DNA of 64,000 nt from an uncultured Christensenella sp. (GTDB taxonomy: Bacteria > Bacillota > Clostridia > Christensenellales > Pumilibacteraceae): the NCBI GenBank assembly GCA_910577945.1, contig CAJTNI010000009.1:4671-68670 (forward strand), in the 5' to 3' direction. Below are positions 7,790 to 15,637 of the stretch, piece by piece (position 1 is the first letter of the stretch; each line of letters starts with the position of its first letter). The notes below the pieces were generated by a model that did not search any database, had not been told where the DNA came from, and saw nothing but the letters and a program-made list of their open reading frames with translations. The position numbers and the translations under genes are program-made.

Positions 7790-8482
7790 ATGGAAGGGCT
7801 TTTAGAGCTTGTCGTGGAAATATTTTGCGAGCTGTATTTCGGTTTGATATCGGCTATAATGCCGAATAAAAAGCTCGGCAAGCGCACTGAAATCGTATTG
7901 AATTTAATTTGCATTGTTATTACGGTTGCCGTATTTTTGACGACTTTATGCGGTATTGCGATTTTGGTAAATGCGGAAACCTCGCGGCATAAGCTTTTGG
8001 GAACGATATTGCTATCCGTGGGGTGCGGGGTCACCGCAGTGCATTTGATAATATTTATCGTGCAAAGGCTGTTAAAGCGCAAGCGCGTAAAGGATTTGGA
8101 GCGGCGCGGCGTCGCCGCGTCTCGGGCAATCGGCACGCGCGTGCACGTGACGGTAGACCGCAAAATGGGCAGCGTCCACCCCGAGCACGCCGATATGTAT
8201 TACGAGCTTAATTACGGCTACGTGGACGGCGTAATCGGTGGCGACGGCGAGCCGCAGGACGCGTACATAGTGGGCGTAGACGCGCCGCTCGACGCGCTGG
8301 ACGGCGTGGTGATTGCGGTAATTCACAGGCTTAACGACGTCGAGGATAAGTGGGTGGTCGCGCCCGAGGGCGTCAAGCTGAAAAAGGAAGAAATTAAGGC
8401 GTTGACCGATTTTGGGGAAAAGTATTTCAAAACGGTGATATTCATGCGGCCGAGGCAGACGTACACGGGGCGAGGAGCTTAG
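7790..8482 (+). CDS. Membrane-anchored inorganic pyrophosphatase-like protein
   Basis: 230 residues. Two membrane helices occupy about residues 33-58 and 70-92 (IVLNLICIVITVAVFLTTLC; ILLSVGCGVTAVHLIIFIV), followed by a basic KRKRVK stop-transfer stretch, placing the C-terminal domain in the cytosol. That domain (about 112-225) matches the short pyrophosphatase-superfamily proteins of Firmicutes: GTRVHVTVDR, GSVHP, NYGYV, GDGEPQDAYI (the metal-site equivalent) and VEDKWVVAPEG. Those are normally stand-alone proteins of about 115 residues, so the N-terminal anchor is notable. Ribosome site GGGAGG is clear. Catalytic activity is unproven; it might regulate rather than hydrolyse. Confidence 0.75.
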   Translation: MEGLLELVVEIFCELYFGLISAIMPNKKLGKRTEIVLNLICIVITVAVFLTTLCGIAILVNAETSRHKLLGTILLSVGCGVTAVHLIIFIVQRLLKRKRVKDLERRGVAASRAIGTRVHVTVDRKMGSVHPEHADMYYELNYGYVDGVIGGDGEPQDAYIVGVDAPLDALDGVVIAVIHRLNDVEDKWVVAPEGVKLKKEEIKALTDFGEKYFKTVIFMRPRQTYTGRGA

Positions 8483-8581
8483 CGAGCGCGATAAAATTCG
8501 GATTGCGCCTATTAAAGAACAATAAGCGCCGACGTAAGCCGAAAGCCGACGGCGGAGTATGCTTTTCGGCATATCGCCGTA

Positions 8582-8610
8582 TTGACAAGCATATTAAATT
8601 GTGATAAAAT
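8582..8610 (+). promoter_or_regulatory. Strong promoter of the flavoprotein gene
   Basis: TTGACA at 8582-8587, 17-base spacer, TAAAAT at 8605-8610. Its -35 box coincides with a TTG that could be misread as the start codon of the downstream ORF. A bulged hairpin at 8550-8579 precedes it directly. Confidence 0.8.
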
Positions 8611-8629
8611 TTTTGTGTCGAGGTGTGTT

Positions 8630-9538
8630 ATGAGCTCCTTCAAGGATTTGCGTATCGTAGATAATTTCTATCAAACGTCGGCGTTTTTCCCGATGCCCAC
8701 GGTTTTGGTCGGCACGCTGACCGAAAACGGCAAGACAAATCTCGGTTCGTATTCGCTGTGCTTCCCGTACTACATTGCGGGCAAGGATAGGTACGCCATG
8801 CTTTTGGAGTGCCGCAACAGCTCTAACACGGCGCAAAACATTTTGCGCGGGAGCGCGGTGTCGCTCAGCTTTATCCCCGACGACCGCAAGCTTTTTCGCG
8901 AGGCGGTGCGGCTTGGTTTCCCGGGCGATTCCACCGACGACAAGATGAAGGACTGCATATTCGAACTCGAAAATGGCATCGCCGAGGGCGAGCGGCCGCT
9001 TGTGGTAAAGGACGCGTTTCAGGTTTTCGAGTGTACGTGGGACAGCGGCTTGGAGGACGCGTACCTCGACAAGCCGGGGCGCTTGGAGGGCTACGAGCCG
9101 CCGTATCGCAATTTTAACGGTATAACGAGTATGTTCGGCGCGCACTTCATACTGAAAATCGACAAGATTTTGATGAAAGAGAAATATTACGACGCGATAG
9201 TAAACGGCGTTAGCGCGCGCAGCTTCCCGCGCGTGCCCGTGGATTACGGATACAGAGACAGCACCAACTTTTGGTGTTCGGCGTTTCGCAAGCCGTTCCC
9301 CGAACGCATACAGGCGAAGGAGGGCGATATCGGCTCGGTCAAGTACGCCGCCAAGCGCATAGACCCCGACGTTACGTTCACCGACGAGGCGTGCGCGCGG
9401 CTCACCAAGATACCCAGAATTTTCCTCAAAGCGGCACTGACGCAAATGACGGCGATTGCCAAGGAGGAGGGCATTTCGGTAATCGACGAAAAGGCGCTCG
9501 AAATAATCAACGACAAAAGACGAAAGGAAAAGAAATGA
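8630..9538 (+). CDS. FMN-binding flavin-reductase-like protein with PCP_red-type C-terminus
   Basis: 302 residues. The N-terminal two thirds (residues about 10-215) resemble the FMN-binding split-barrel/flavin reductase-like domain: PMPTVLVGTLTENGKTNLGSYSLCF is the typical first part, binding FMN near the GSYS segment. The last 50 residues (VTFTDEACARLTKIPRIF ... ITVID-like EGISVIDEKAL) match the small helical PCP_red domain found at the end of light-independent protochlorophyllide reductase subunits and in assorted redox proteins. Role and partner unknown. ATG 8630 follows AGGTG; upstream codons lie over the promoter. The stop overlaps the next gene's start (ATGA). Confidence 0.75.
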   Translation: MSSFKDLRIVDNFYQTSAFFPMPTVLVGTLTENGKTNLGSYSLCFPYYIAGKDRYAMLLECRNSSNTAQNILRGSAVSLSFIPDDRKLFREAVRLGFPGDSTDDKMKDCIFELENGIAEGERPLVVKDAFQVFECTWDSGLEDAYLDKPGRLEGYEPPYRNFNGITSMFGAHFILKIDKILMKEKYYDAIVNGVSARSFPRVPVDYGYRDSTNFWCSAFRKPFPERIQAKEGDIGSVKYAAKRIDPDVTFTDEACARLTKIPRIFLKAALTQMTAIAKEEGISVIDEKALEIINDKRRKEKK

Positions 9539-10194
9539 CGGAAAAAGCTTTTACTGCGGAAAATTTCTTGTTCGACCTCGACGGCACGCTTACCGAGCCG
9601 TTCGACGGGATAACGAACGCGGTTGTATACGCGCTCGAACGGTTCGGGATAAGCGTGGAGGATAGGCGCGCGCTGTCGGTGTTTATCGGTCCGCCGCTGT
9701 TCGAATCGTTTTCTGCATATTACGGGCTGAGCGACGACGACGCGGTGCGCGCCGTGTCGTATTACCGCGAATATTATTCGGAAAAGGGCATATTCCAAAA
9801 CACGCTGTACGACGGAATCGTGCCGCTTTTGCGTACGCTGCGCGCGCGCGGAAAAAAGCTGTTTGTGGCGACGTCCAAGCCCGAGACGTTTTCGGTGCGG
9901 ATAATCGAGCATTACGGGCTTGCCGAATATTTCGAGTTTACGGCGGGCGCGTCGCTCGACAAGTCGCGCATAGAAAAGGCGGACGTAATCGAGTACGCGC
10001 TGCGGCGCGGCGCTATCGACGCGAAAAAATCGGTGATGATAGGCGACCGCAAGCACGATATACTCGGCGCGAAAACGCACGGGCTCAAAAGCGTGGGCGT
10101 GCTGTACGGGTACGGCGATAAAGCGGAATTGACGGCGGCGGGCGCGGACTTTATCGTCGAAAAGCCGTCCGATATCGCGCTGTTGCCGCTGTAA
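9535..10194 (+). CDS. HAD-family phosphatase, phosphoglycolate-phosphatase type
   Basis: 219 residues. HAD motif I FLFDLDGTL at residue 12-20 (nucleophile Asp), a helical cap domain (about 25-90), motif II VATSKPE near residue 107, motif III Lys within the cap-proximal helix, and motif IV MIGDRKHDILGAK near residue 160. The family hydrolyses phosphoglycolate, pyrophosphate or other small phosphates; the substrate cannot be told. The ATG overlaps the stop of the flavoprotein gene, so the two are translated from one mRNA. A strong terminator follows. Confidence 0.88.
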   Translation: MTEKAFTAENFLFDLDGTLTEPFDGITNAVVYALERFGISVEDRRALSVFIGPPLFESFSAYYGLSDDDAVRAVSYYREYYSEKGIFQNTLYDGIVPLLRTLRARGKKLFVATSKPETFSVRIIEHYGLAEYFEFTAGASLDKSRIEKADVIEYALRRGAIDAKKSVMIGDRKHDILGAKTHGLKSVGVLYGYGDKAELTAAGADFIVEKPSDIALLPL

Positions 10195-10213
10195 TATAAA
10201 TCGTTCGTCAAGC

Positions 10214-10240
10214 AAAAACGGCGCGGTTCGCGCCGTTTTT
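10214..10240. terminator. Bidirectional terminator, perfect 12-bp stem
   Basis: AAAAACGGCGCG (10214-10225), loop GTT, CGCGCCGTTTTT (10229-10240). The A and T runs allow use on both strands, serving the HAD gene and the convergent birA. Confidence 0.92.
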
Positions 10241-10252
10241 AATATCGAGATA

Positions 10253-10975
10253 CTATTCGTCGGGGATTTCCGAGGCTTCGCGCACAATGGAAACCTCGCC
10301 CGAGTCCACGGCGACGGTTGCCGTGCCTATGCGCACGATGAGCGAGCCGTCCGCGCCCACCGATTCGGCAAAGCCGCGCACCTCCGCGCCGTTATGCGTA
10401 AAGCTTATGTTCTTGCCGACGGTCGCGCAGACCGCGTTGTAGCGCCTGTAATCGAAGGTCGCGAGCGTGGCGGTGCGCATGCGCTTAATCAAGCCCGTGA
10501 CGAACGCCGTTACGCGCGTTTCGGGCGCGTTTAGCGAGGTTGCGTCGGGCAAGCCCGCTTTGACGAATCGGGCGGGGTCGGTGGCGTAGTTTACGCCTAT
10601 GCCGATGAGGTATTCGCCGCGGCGCGGGCACTTGCACAAAATCCCCGCCGTTTTTTTGCCGTCGAGCATTACGTCGTTTACCCATTTAAGCCGCGTTTCC
10701 AAGCCCAAAACCGACTTAATCGTGTCGTATGCGGCAAGCCCGATAGCGGGGGTGAGCGTGTGCGCGTCGATATGTAAGCCGAGCGCGCGCATCACTATGT
10801 ACACGCCGCCCTCGGGCGAAAAAAACTTGTGGTCGCCGCGTCCCGCGCCGTGTTCCTGACTTAACGCCACAATAACGTCGTTGTTGCCGATTTCGTCGAA
10901 GGTGGACGAACAACGCTCGCGCACGGAGACTTTGAGTCCCGTAAATTCGCGTATGAATTTTTCGTTTATTACCAT
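10253..10975 (-). CDS. birA: Biotin--[acetyl-CoA carboxylase] ligase, group I
   Basis: 240 residues, without the N-terminal DNA-binding domain of bifunctional BirA, so it is enzyme only. It attaches biotin to carrier lysines through biotinyl-AMP. Motifs: ALSQEHGAGRGDHKFFSP (biotin/adenylate loop, lacking part of the usual GRGxxGRxW pattern), then GGVYI, KWVNDV near residue 97 and KKTAGILCK. The C-terminal 50 residues form the small SH3-like domain. No Shine-Dalgarno is visible; a TAAAAT box ends six bases before the ATG with TTGATT 17 bases upstream, indicating a leaderless mRNA. Divergent from the apbE gene. Confidence 0.9.
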   Translation of the reverse strand: MVINEKFIREFTGLKVSVRERCSSTFDEIGNNDVIVALSQEHGAGRGDHKFFSPEGGVYIVMRALGLHIDAHTLTPAIGLAAYDTIKSVLGLETRLKWVNDVMLDGKKTAGILCKCPRRGEYLIGIGVNYATDPARFVKAGLPDATSLNAPETRVTAFVTGLIKRMRTATLATFDYRRYNAVCATVGKNISFTHNGAEVRGFAESVGADGSLIVRIGTATVAVDSGEVSIVREASEIPDE

Positions 10976-10981
10976 AATTAT

Positions 10982-11010
10982 ATTTTACTATATTCCTACG
11001 TGAAAATCAA
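10982..11010 (-). promoter_or_regulatory. Promoter of birA, leaderless geometry
   Basis: Minus strand TTGATT (11010-11005), 17-base spacer, TAAAAT (10987-10982). The ATG begins at 10975, six bases after the box. Confidence 0.6.
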
Positions 11011-11063
11011 GCGAAAAATTTAATTTTCGCGCGCTATACGCCGCGTTTTCGGTTGTAATCGCT

Positions 11064-11092
11064 TTGCTTTGCGCGCTTTGTTGTGATATAAT
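11064..11092 (+). promoter_or_regulatory. Promoter of apbE, leaderless geometry
   Basis: TTGCTT (11064-11069), 17-base spacer, TATAAT (11087-11092) preceded by TGTGA, an extended -10 look. ATG at 11101 is eight bases later and no Shine-Dalgarno precedes it. Confidence 0.65.
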
Positions 11093-11100
11093 CGTAGCAT

Positions 11101-12249
11101 ATGAAAAAACGCGTTTATGCATGTTTCGCCGCGCTTGCGGCGGTTATAGTCGGCGCGAGCGGCTGCTCGGCGGTCGGATACACGGTATACCGCCCGACGT
11201 TCGCGTTTTCGGACGATATTTTGTTTTCCGCGCGCATGCTCGGCGGGCGCGTCGATTACGCCTACGAGCGCATGTGCGAGATAATATCGGACGTAGACGG
11301 AGCGGTATCGCTCACGCGCGCCGACAGCGACTTATCGCGCCTTAACGCCGCCGCCGCGGGCGAGCGGGTCGAGGTGAGCGAGTACGCGTACGAGCTGTTT
11401 TGCCTGTCGCGCGATTACTACGAGCTTACCGACGGCGCGTTCAACTGCGCCGCGTCGCCGCTCTGCGAGCTGTGGCATACTGACGCGGCAAGCCTTGCGG
11501 AAATGGAGCGCAAGGCGGACGGCGAGCGCGTTTACGGCAGCTTGCCGACGGCAGAGGAGGTCGCAAGCACGCTCGCGTACTGCAATCCCGAATCGGTAGC
11601 TGCGGAGGAGGCGGACGGCAAACGGTATCTGACCAAGTCGGACGCGCGCACCGCGCTCGATTTCGGCGGCATAGCCAAGGGATACGCGATAGATAAGTGC
11701 GTCGAGGTTTTGGACGAATACGGCGTGTCGTCGGCTTTGCTCGATATCGCGGGCAATCTTTATGCGTACGGCGACTACGCGTTGAATACGGACGGGCTGT
11801 GGAATATAGGCATAACCGCGCCACGCCCGAGGGTCGCGCCCACGCGCGGCTTGCTGTGCGCGCTGTCGCTGTCTGGCGGCGAGTCGGCGGTTACGAGCGG
11901 CGACTACATGCGCTATTACGTTTGCGAAAGCGGCGACGCGCCCGTGTACGTCACGCATATCACGGGGCGCGACGGCGTGCCGATAGGCGTAGTCGCGGAC
12001 GGCGAAGGGTGGAAGAACGGCGAGGAATTCGTCGTGTCGGCGACGGTTTTGGGCGAAAGCAGCGCAATGTGCGACGCGCTGTCTACGGCGGTGTGCGTAC
12101 TCGGGTACGAGGACGGCGCTGCGCTTTTGCAAAAGGTCGGGTATAAAGGGTTGATTTTTACCGAGAAAAGGTATACAATAATCGGTAACGTACCGCTGTA
12201 CAAGCCCGACGAGTACGACGGGCACAAGGCGTACGAATATGAACCTTGA
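11101..12249 (+). CDS. apbE: FAD:protein FMN transferase, lipoprotein
   Basis: 382 residues. A lipoprotein signal ends in the lipobox GASGC (Cys at about residue 22), so the enzyme is anchored outside the membrane. ApbE features: ALDFGGIAKGYAIDK near residue 182 (FAD/Mg binding), ESAVTSGDYMRYY near 261, and a C-terminal CDALSTA segment holding the metal-site residues. It transfers FMN from FAD onto Ser/Thr of exported flavoproteins; the RnfG and RnfD proteins coded at 37.6-39.3 kb are the obvious candidates. Gene order apbE, NusG-II, Gx is a recurring Firmicutes cluster. Probably a leaderless mRNA. Confidence 0.92.
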   Translation: MKKRVYACFAALAAVIVGASGCSAVGYTVYRPTFAFSDDILFSARMLGGRVDYAYERMCEIISDVDGAVSLTRADSDLSRLNAAAAGERVEVSEYAYELFCLSRDYYELTDGAFNCAASPLCELWHTDAASLAEMERKADGERVYGSLPTAEEVASTLAYCNPESVAAEEADGKRYLTKSDARTALDFGGIAKGYAIDKCVEVLDEYGVSSALLDIAGNLYAYGDYALNTDGLWNIGITAPRPRVAPTRGLLCALSLSGGESAVTSGDYMRYYVCESGDAPVYVTHITGRDGVPIGVVADGEGWKNGEEFVVSATVLGESSAMCDALSTAVCVLGYEDGAALLQKVGYKGLIFTEKRYTIIGNVPLYKPDEYDGHKAYEYEP

Positions 12250-12297
12250 CAGCGAAAAACCCGTGCGCACGGAACGCGCGCGGCGCGGTGCGGCGCT

Positions 12298-12678
12298 ATG
12301 AACCTCGAACGCATAGCCAAGGTAAAGCGCTCCAAGCCGTTCACGGTGCTCGACGCAATCGTCGCGGCAATCTTGGTCGCGGCGACGGTTGCGGCGTGCG
12401 TACTCATATTTCGCAAGCCCGCAATGCGTTTGGAGATTTCGGACGGCGGCGCGCTGACCGTAATCGAACTGGACGGCGCGGCGCAAGTCGTGGCTTTGGA
12501 GCACTTGACGGTGCGCATAGAGGACGGCAAGGTGTGGGTTACGGACGCGGATTGTCCCGATAAGCTGTGCGAGCATGCGGGCGCGATAAGCCGCGCGGGA
12601 CAGCAAATCGTGTGCTTGCCCAACGCAATCGTCATTACGCTTACGGGCGACGGCGGGCTGCACGGGGTGCTGGGATGA
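12298..12678 (+). CDS. NusG domain II-containing membrane-anchored protein
   Basis: 126 residues. One N-terminal membrane helix (about residues 19-40, IVAAILVAATVAACVLIF) anchors an extracytoplasmic beta-rich NusG_II domain, recognised by VWVTDADCPDKLCEHAG and GQQIVCLPNAIVI. The three Cys in that domain are typical. Function is unknown; in Firmicutes it accompanies ApbE, Gx and FMN-binding proteins and is thought to belong to extracytoplasmic electron-transfer or quinone-related modules. It starts 48 bases after apbE and its stop overlaps the start of the Gx gene. Confidence 0.85.
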   Translation: MNLERIAKVKRSKPFTVLDAIVAAILVAATVAACVLIFRKPAMRLEISDGGALTVIELDGAAQVVALEHLTVRIEDGKVWVTDADCPDKLCEHAGAISRAGQQIVCLPNAIVITLTGDGGLHGVLG

Positions 12679-13235
12679 AAAACTTGACCGTAAAATCGGA
12701 GCGCGGCGGCGCGTTCGATACGCGTCGGGTGACTACGCTCGCGCTGCTCGTTTGCGTCGCGCTTATTGCGGGGCTGGTGGAAAACGCGTTCCCGCCGCTC
12801 ATGCCGCTCGCGCCGGTGGCAAAGCTCGGGCTGGGCAATATCGCGCCGTTGTTGGCGTTGATTATGCTTAGCGTTGGCGACGCGTACCTCGTAATGTTCG
12901 TCAAGTGTCTGCTCGGCGCGCTTGCCTCGGGCGGCGTAACGGGACTTATGTATTCCGTGCCGTCGGGCGTGCTCGCGCTCACGGTCGAGGTGCTGTTGTT
13001 TTTGCTGGCGTTCGACAAGATGTCGGTGGCGATGATAAGCCTAATCGGCGCGGTTGCGTTTAACGCCGCGCAGCTGGGCGTGGCGACGGCGGTTACGGGC
13101 GTGAGCATGCTGCCGCTGTTGCCGCTCATGATGACCGCGGGACTGCTCGCGGGCGCGTTTACGGGGCTTTTGGCGTACACGCTCATAAAACAAACGCCGT
13201 ACTCGGCGTTCAGAGGTAAAAACGGATATAAATAA
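12675..13235 (+). CDS. Gx transporter family membrane protein
   Basis: 186 residues, with about five to six hydrophobic membrane segments. It is of the type annotated as Gx transporter or heptaprenyl diphosphate synthase component I: AKLGLGNIAPLLAL near residue 55 and GALASGGVTGLMYSVPSG near 90 are characteristic. It resembles S-components of ECF transporters in size and topology; the ligand is unknown. The ATG overlaps the stop of the NusG-II gene (GATGA), and the codons of the longer ORF upstream fall inside that gene. It stops one base before the aminotransferase start, so the operon continues. Confidence 0.85.
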   Translation: MKNLTVKSERGGAFDTRRVTTLALLVCVALIAGLVENAFPPLMPLAPVAKLGLGNIAPLLALIMLSVGDAYLVMFVKCLLGALASGGVTGLMYSVPSGVLALTVEVLLFLLAFDKMSVAMISLIGAVAFNAAQLGVATAVTGVSMLPLLPLMMTAGLLAGAFTGLLAYTLIKQTPYSAFRGKNGYK

Positions 13236-14429
13236 ATGTACAGGTTCAGCGACAGACTAAAAGACCTAAACGGCACGGCGACGCGCGAGATTTTAAAGCT
13301 TACGAGCCGTCCCGATATTATTTCGTTTGCGGGCGGCATGCCTGCGAGCGAGTGCTTGCCGCGCGCCGAGATTGCCGATATAACCGCCGCGCTTTTGAGC
13401 GGCGACGGCGCAACGGCGATATTGCAGTACGGCAAGACCGAGGGCTACGCGCCGTTTGTCGAGCAAGCCGCCGAGTATTTGCTGCGGCTCGGCATTCGCG
13501 TTGCCGACGACGGCATACAGGTATTGAGCGGCGGGCAGCAGGGGCTTGACCTCATGTGCAAGGCGTTTTTAAACAAGGGCGACACGGTGCTCGTGGAAAA
13601 CCCGACGTACCTTGCGTTTTTGCAAATCGCAAAGACCTACGAGGCGAATATAGTAGGCGTGGATGCGGACGGCGACGGGCTCGTCTTGTACGACCTCGAA
13701 AGCAAGCTTAAAAGGTACGCGCCCAAGCTGTTGTACGTAGTGCCCACTTTTTCCAACCCCACGGGCAAAACGTATTGTGCGGAAAACCGCAGGGCAATCG
13801 TCGAGCTGTGCGAGCGCTACGGCACGGTCATTATCGAGGACGACCCGTACAGCCGCTTGCGCTACGACGGCGCGGACGTGCCGCCGTTAAAGACCTTCGA
13901 CAGGAACGGCACGGTCGTGTTTGTGACCAGCTTTTCCAAGACGGTCGCGCCGAGCTTGCGCGCCGCGGTGGCTGCGGGTCCGCCCGAGGCGATACGCAAG
14001 CTGTCCATAGGCAAGCAGGGCGCGGACGTGCAAAGCCCCGCGCTGTGCCAAGCGATAGTCGCCGAGTATTTGCGGCGCGGATATTTTTACCCGACGCTCG
14101 CAAAAAACCTCGCCGTGTACAAGACCCGACGCGACGCAATGCTCGCCGCGCTCGACAAGTTCATGCCCGACGGCGTAACGTATACGCGCCCCGACGGCGG
14201 TTTGTTTATCTGGGCGACGCTGCCGCACGGTATCGACGCGGCGGCAATGCTGCCCGAGGCGATAGCGAACAACGTGGCGTATATAAGCGGCAGGGAGTTT
14301 TTCGCCGACGGCGGCGGCGCGAACACAGTAAGACTTAACTTTTCAAGCTCCGACGAGGCGCGCATAGACGAAGGTATCGCGACGCTCGCGGAAATAATCA
14401 AACGTAAAACAGGAGAACGACGCAAATGA
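13236..14429 (+). CDS. PLP-dependent aminotransferase, LysN/ARO8 type
   Basis: 397 residues, fold type I class I/II aminotransferase. It begins with a MYRFSDRLKDLNGTATREI segment and ISFAGGMPA, as in 2-aminoadipate/aromatic aminotransferases and the enzyme half of MocR regulators, but it has no helix-turn-helix domain. Other motifs: SGGQQGLDL (phosphate loop), PTFSNPTGKTY, EDDPYSRLRY and the cofactor Lys in SFSKTVAPSLR near residue 232. The C-terminal RLNFS is the carboxylate-binding Arg. Substrate range is probably aromatic, branched or 2-amino-dicarboxylic acids. It abuts the Gx gene and overlaps tyrS. Confidence 0.88.
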   Translation: MYRFSDRLKDLNGTATREILKLTSRPDIISFAGGMPASECLPRAEIADITAALLSGDGATAILQYGKTEGYAPFVEQAAEYLLRLGIRVADDGIQVLSGGQQGLDLMCKAFLNKGDTVLVENPTYLAFLQIAKTYEANIVGVDADGDGLVLYDLESKLKRYAPKLLYVVPTFSNPTGKTYCAENRRAIVELCERYGTVIIEDDPYSRLRYDGADVPPLKTFDRNGTVVFVTSFSKTVAPSLRAAVAAGPPEAIRKLSIGKQGADVQSPALCQAIVAEYLRRGYFYPTLAKNLAVYKTRRDAMLAALDKFMPDGVTYTRPDGGLFIWATLPHGIDAAAMLPEAIANNVAYISGREFFADGGGANTVRLNFSSSDEARIDEGIATLAEIIKRKTGERRK

Positions 14430-15637
14430 AACAAAACGTATTCGACACGCTGGAAAGCAGGGGCTTTATCAAGCAAACGGTATTCAAGGACGATTTGTAC
14501 GCGCTCTTGGGCTCGCAGTCGGTCACGTTTTATTGCGGGTTCGACCCGACGGCGGACAGCCTGCACATAGGGCATTTTATTCCGCTTATGGCGGCGTCGA
14601 TAATGCAAAAGGCGGGGCACAAGCCCATTTTGCTCGTCGGCGGCGGCACGGCGATGGTCGGCGACCCGTCCAACCGCAACGACATGCGTCAAATGATGAC
14701 CATGGAAACGATAGCCGAGAACGTCGCAAAAATCAAGTCGCAGCTCGCGCGGTTCGTAAGCTTCGAGGGCGAAAACGCCGCACAGATAGTCAACAACGCC
14801 GATTGGCTTTGCAAGCTCAATTATATCGACTTTTTGCGCGATTACGGCGCGTATCTCTCCGTCAACAAAATGCTCACGGCGGATTGCTTCCGCACGCGGC
14901 TGGAAAAGGGGCTCAGCTTTTTGGAGTTCAATTACATGCCCATGCAAGCGTACGACTTTTTGCGGCTTTTCGAGGATTACGGCTGCGCGCTGGAAATCGG
15001 CGGCAACGACCAATGGAGCAACATTCTCGCGGGCGCGGATTTTATACGCCGCGTAGCGCGAAAGGACGCGTACGCGCTTACCTGCACGCTTTTGGAGACG
15101 AAAGACGGCAAGAAAATGGGCAAGACGCAAAAGGGCGCGCTGTGGCTGGACGCCGACAAGACCACGCCGTACGAAATGTATCAATATTTCCGCAACGTGG
15201 ACGACGAGGAGGTGGAAAACTGCTTAAAGCTTTTGACCTACGTCGAGCTCGACGAAATCGCGGCGCTGTGCGCGCACCGCGACGAGCATATCAACGAGGC
15301 TAAAAAGCGGCTTGCGTACGAGGTTACAAAGCTTATCCACGGCGCGGCTGCGGCAGACGACGCCGCGTCCAAGGCGCAGGCGGCGTTCGAGGGCGGCGCG
15401 GCGGAAATGCCCACTGCGAGCGTCGCGGCAAGCGGCGATACCGCCGTAATCGACGTAATGGTTGCTGTCAAGGTGTGCGCGTCCAAGAGCGAGGCGCGGC
15501 GGCTCATAGAGGGCGGCGGCGTGCGTATCGACGACAAAAAGGTGGAAAGCGTATACTCCAAGATTTCCGACTTTACGGCGGCGCACGAGTTCGTGCTGTG
15601 CAAGGGCAAAAAGACGCGGCTCAAAGTGACTTTTTAA
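14426..15637 (+). CDS. tyrS: Tyrosyl-tRNA synthetase
   Basis: 403 residues, class I synthetase. HIGH motif as SLHIGHF near residue 48, KMSKS equivalent as GKKMGKTQKG near residue 230, tyrosine-site segment YMPMQAYDFLRL and GGNDQWSNI near residue 193. The C-terminal S4 RNA-binding domain covers about residues 340-400 (SKSEARRLIEGGGVRIDDKKV). AGGAGA lies at 14411-14416 and the ATG overlaps the preceding stop. No T-box leader is present because the gene sits inside an operon. Confidence 0.96.
   Translation: MKQNVFDTLESRGFIKQTVFKDDLYALLGSQSVTFYCGFDPTADSLHIGHFIPLMAASIMQKAGHKPILLVGGGTAMVGDPSNRNDMRQMMTMETIAENVAKIKSQLARFVSFEGENAAQIVNNADWLCKLNYIDFLRDYGAYLSVNKMLTADCFRTRLEKGLSFLEFNYMPMQAYDFLRLFEDYGCALEIGGNDQWSNILAGADFIRRVARKDAYALTCTLLETKDGKKMGKTQKGALWLDADKTTPYEMYQYFRNVDDEEVENCLKLLTYVELDEIAALCAHRDEHINEAKKRLAYEVTKLIHGAAAADDAASKAQAAFEGGAAEMPTASVAASGDTAVIDVMVAVKVCASKSEARRLIEGGGVRIDDKKVESVYSKISDFTAAHEFVLCKGKKTRLKVTF

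Noticed and set aside
11332..12663. 443-codon minus-strand ORF over apbE
   Set aside because: Arg/His-rich shadow; apbE is the real gene.
14403..14425. T-box leader before tyrS or ilvE
   Set aside because: Both genes are inside an operon with overlapping starts and stops; no room for a T-box.
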